Shown here: in pieces, positions 53,027 to 53,426 of the stretch
Layout: every line of letters starts with the position of its first letter
Position numbering within the stretch: the stretch's first letter is position 1
Source of the DNA: an uncultured Pseudomonadota bacterium
GTDB lineage: Bacteria > Pseudomonadota > Alphaproteobacteria > RF32 > CAG-239
DNA length: 53,426 bases
Direction: 5' to 3'
NCBI GenBank assembly: GCA_949290295.1
Contig: CASERH010000005.1
Span: forward strand, 1-53,426
Translations under genes and position numbers: made by a program
Notes under the pieces: model-generated
Databases searched by the model: none
What the model was told of the DNA's origin: nothing
The model's input: the letters and a program-made list of their open reading frames with translations, nothing else

Positions 53027-53426
53027 ATGGATTTATTTAAAAAATATAGATCACCTTTGGGATATTTTATGGATGATGAGGAAAAGAGGAAGGATAGCTA
53101 CGGCGTGGACCATAGCGGATTTTCCACTCGAGACGAGCTGGAATATCAAACCGCACGCTCTGAAAGAGAAAACGAGCTTATCCAAAATTATAACAATCAG
53201 GGAATAACTAAGGACTACCCTCAGCAAGGGACAAACTTTTGGGGTAATCCCGAAAATAATTACGGATTTGGCAATTCTAACATCAGCGCCAATATTGAGA
53301 GCCGCAAACAAAATCAAACATCTTTAACCCCGCAGCAAAACCAAATGCAAAACAGCTTTGCCTTCGGAAATAACAACCAAAATCAGATGATGACTAATAA
53401 CAATTCGCAGGCAAAGCAAACTCCTT
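53027..53426 (+). CDS. Asn/Gln-rich protein, cut by the window end
   Basis: An open frame of 133 codons without a stop before the window end. The start has an AGGAG site eight bases before ATG 53027. The first 60 residues are charged (MDLFKKYRSPLGYFMDDEEK); the rest becomes strongly Asn/Gln-rich (QQNQMQNSFAFGNNNQNQMM). No signal peptide. The family is not recognised, and the true length is unknown. Confidence 0.7.
   Translation, partial: MDLFKKYRSPLGYFMDDEEKRKDSYGVDHSGFSTRDELEYQTARSERENELIQNYNNQGITKDYPQQGTNFWGNPENNYGFGNSNISANIESRKQNQTSLTPQQNQMQNSFAFGNNNQNQMMTNNNSQAKQTP

Overview
The window looks like a chromosomal segment of an alphaproteobacterium with a rather AT-rich genome, probably an uncultured, host-associated and anaerobe-capable lineage. 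This rests on gene content and protein style: secF-secD-yajC, a complete SUF operon, an oxygen-sensitive class III ribonucleotide reductase, VirB8-like proteins, many lipoproteins and the 3' end of a 5S rRNA at the left edge. No database search was possible, so the taxonomic call is an inference.

Layout. 1-100: end of an rRNA operon and its terminator. 0.2-5.7 kb: a small HTH protein, a DUF2207-type membrane protein gene broken by a 23-bp tandem duplication, a single-domain GlmU-like uridylyltransferase, a membrane-anchored unknown and an oligoendopeptidase F. 5.7-12.4 kb: an envelope and secretion cluster with a large Cys-rich modular secreted protein, two tandem VirB8-like proteins and a TolC-type lipoprotein with a C-terminal Ig-like domain. 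12.4-15.8 kb: nrdD, a separate small glycyl-radical protein and nrdG, behind two NrdR-like boxes 31 bp apart. 15.8-20.7 kb: a 749-aa coiled-coil protein, two outer-membrane beta-barrels and a flavin reductase. 20.8-26.0 kb: secF, secD, yajC, an NlpD-like LysM lipoprotein and a PAS protein with a degenerate GGDEF domain. 26.1-34.8 kb: a tight ten-gene operon sufB, mazG-like, sufC, sufD, sufS, sufT-like, sufE, sucC-like, sucD-like, comF; the sucD-like product has lost the catalytic phosphohistidine. 34.9-40.1 kb: an AT-rich accessory island anchored on tRNA-Thr(GGT). 40.1-45.9 kb: mutarotase, lipoproteins, an EEP-family phosphoesterase, Nudix, DUF486, murA and a META-domain lipoprotein. 45.9-53.4 kb: two paralogous membrane proteins, dnaE, a cytosolic HExxH metalloprotease, an HTH protein bracketed by long inverted repeats, and the start of an Asn/Gln-rich protein cut by the window end.

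The most unusual region is the tRNA-Thr island. Right of the intact tRNA lie further copies of its 3' end, some nearly perfect and some decayed. Four share a 35-bp sequence whose right part resembles the tRNA T-arm. The copies separate small gene units: a two-TM HNH nuclease, lipoproteins, a broken secreted-protein gene, an ankyrin-like membrane protein and a self-inhibited Fic enzyme. This is what repeated site-specific insertion at one tRNA 3' end would leave, yet no integrase gene is visible. Left of the tRNA are duplicated 5' ends, one in a tRNA-like pseudogene split by about 107 bases of hairpin-forming sequence. Two other points deserve attention: the separately encoded glycyl-radical segment of NrdD, and the SucCD-like pair that keeps the CoA-site loop but not the phosphohistidine, embedded in the SUF operon.
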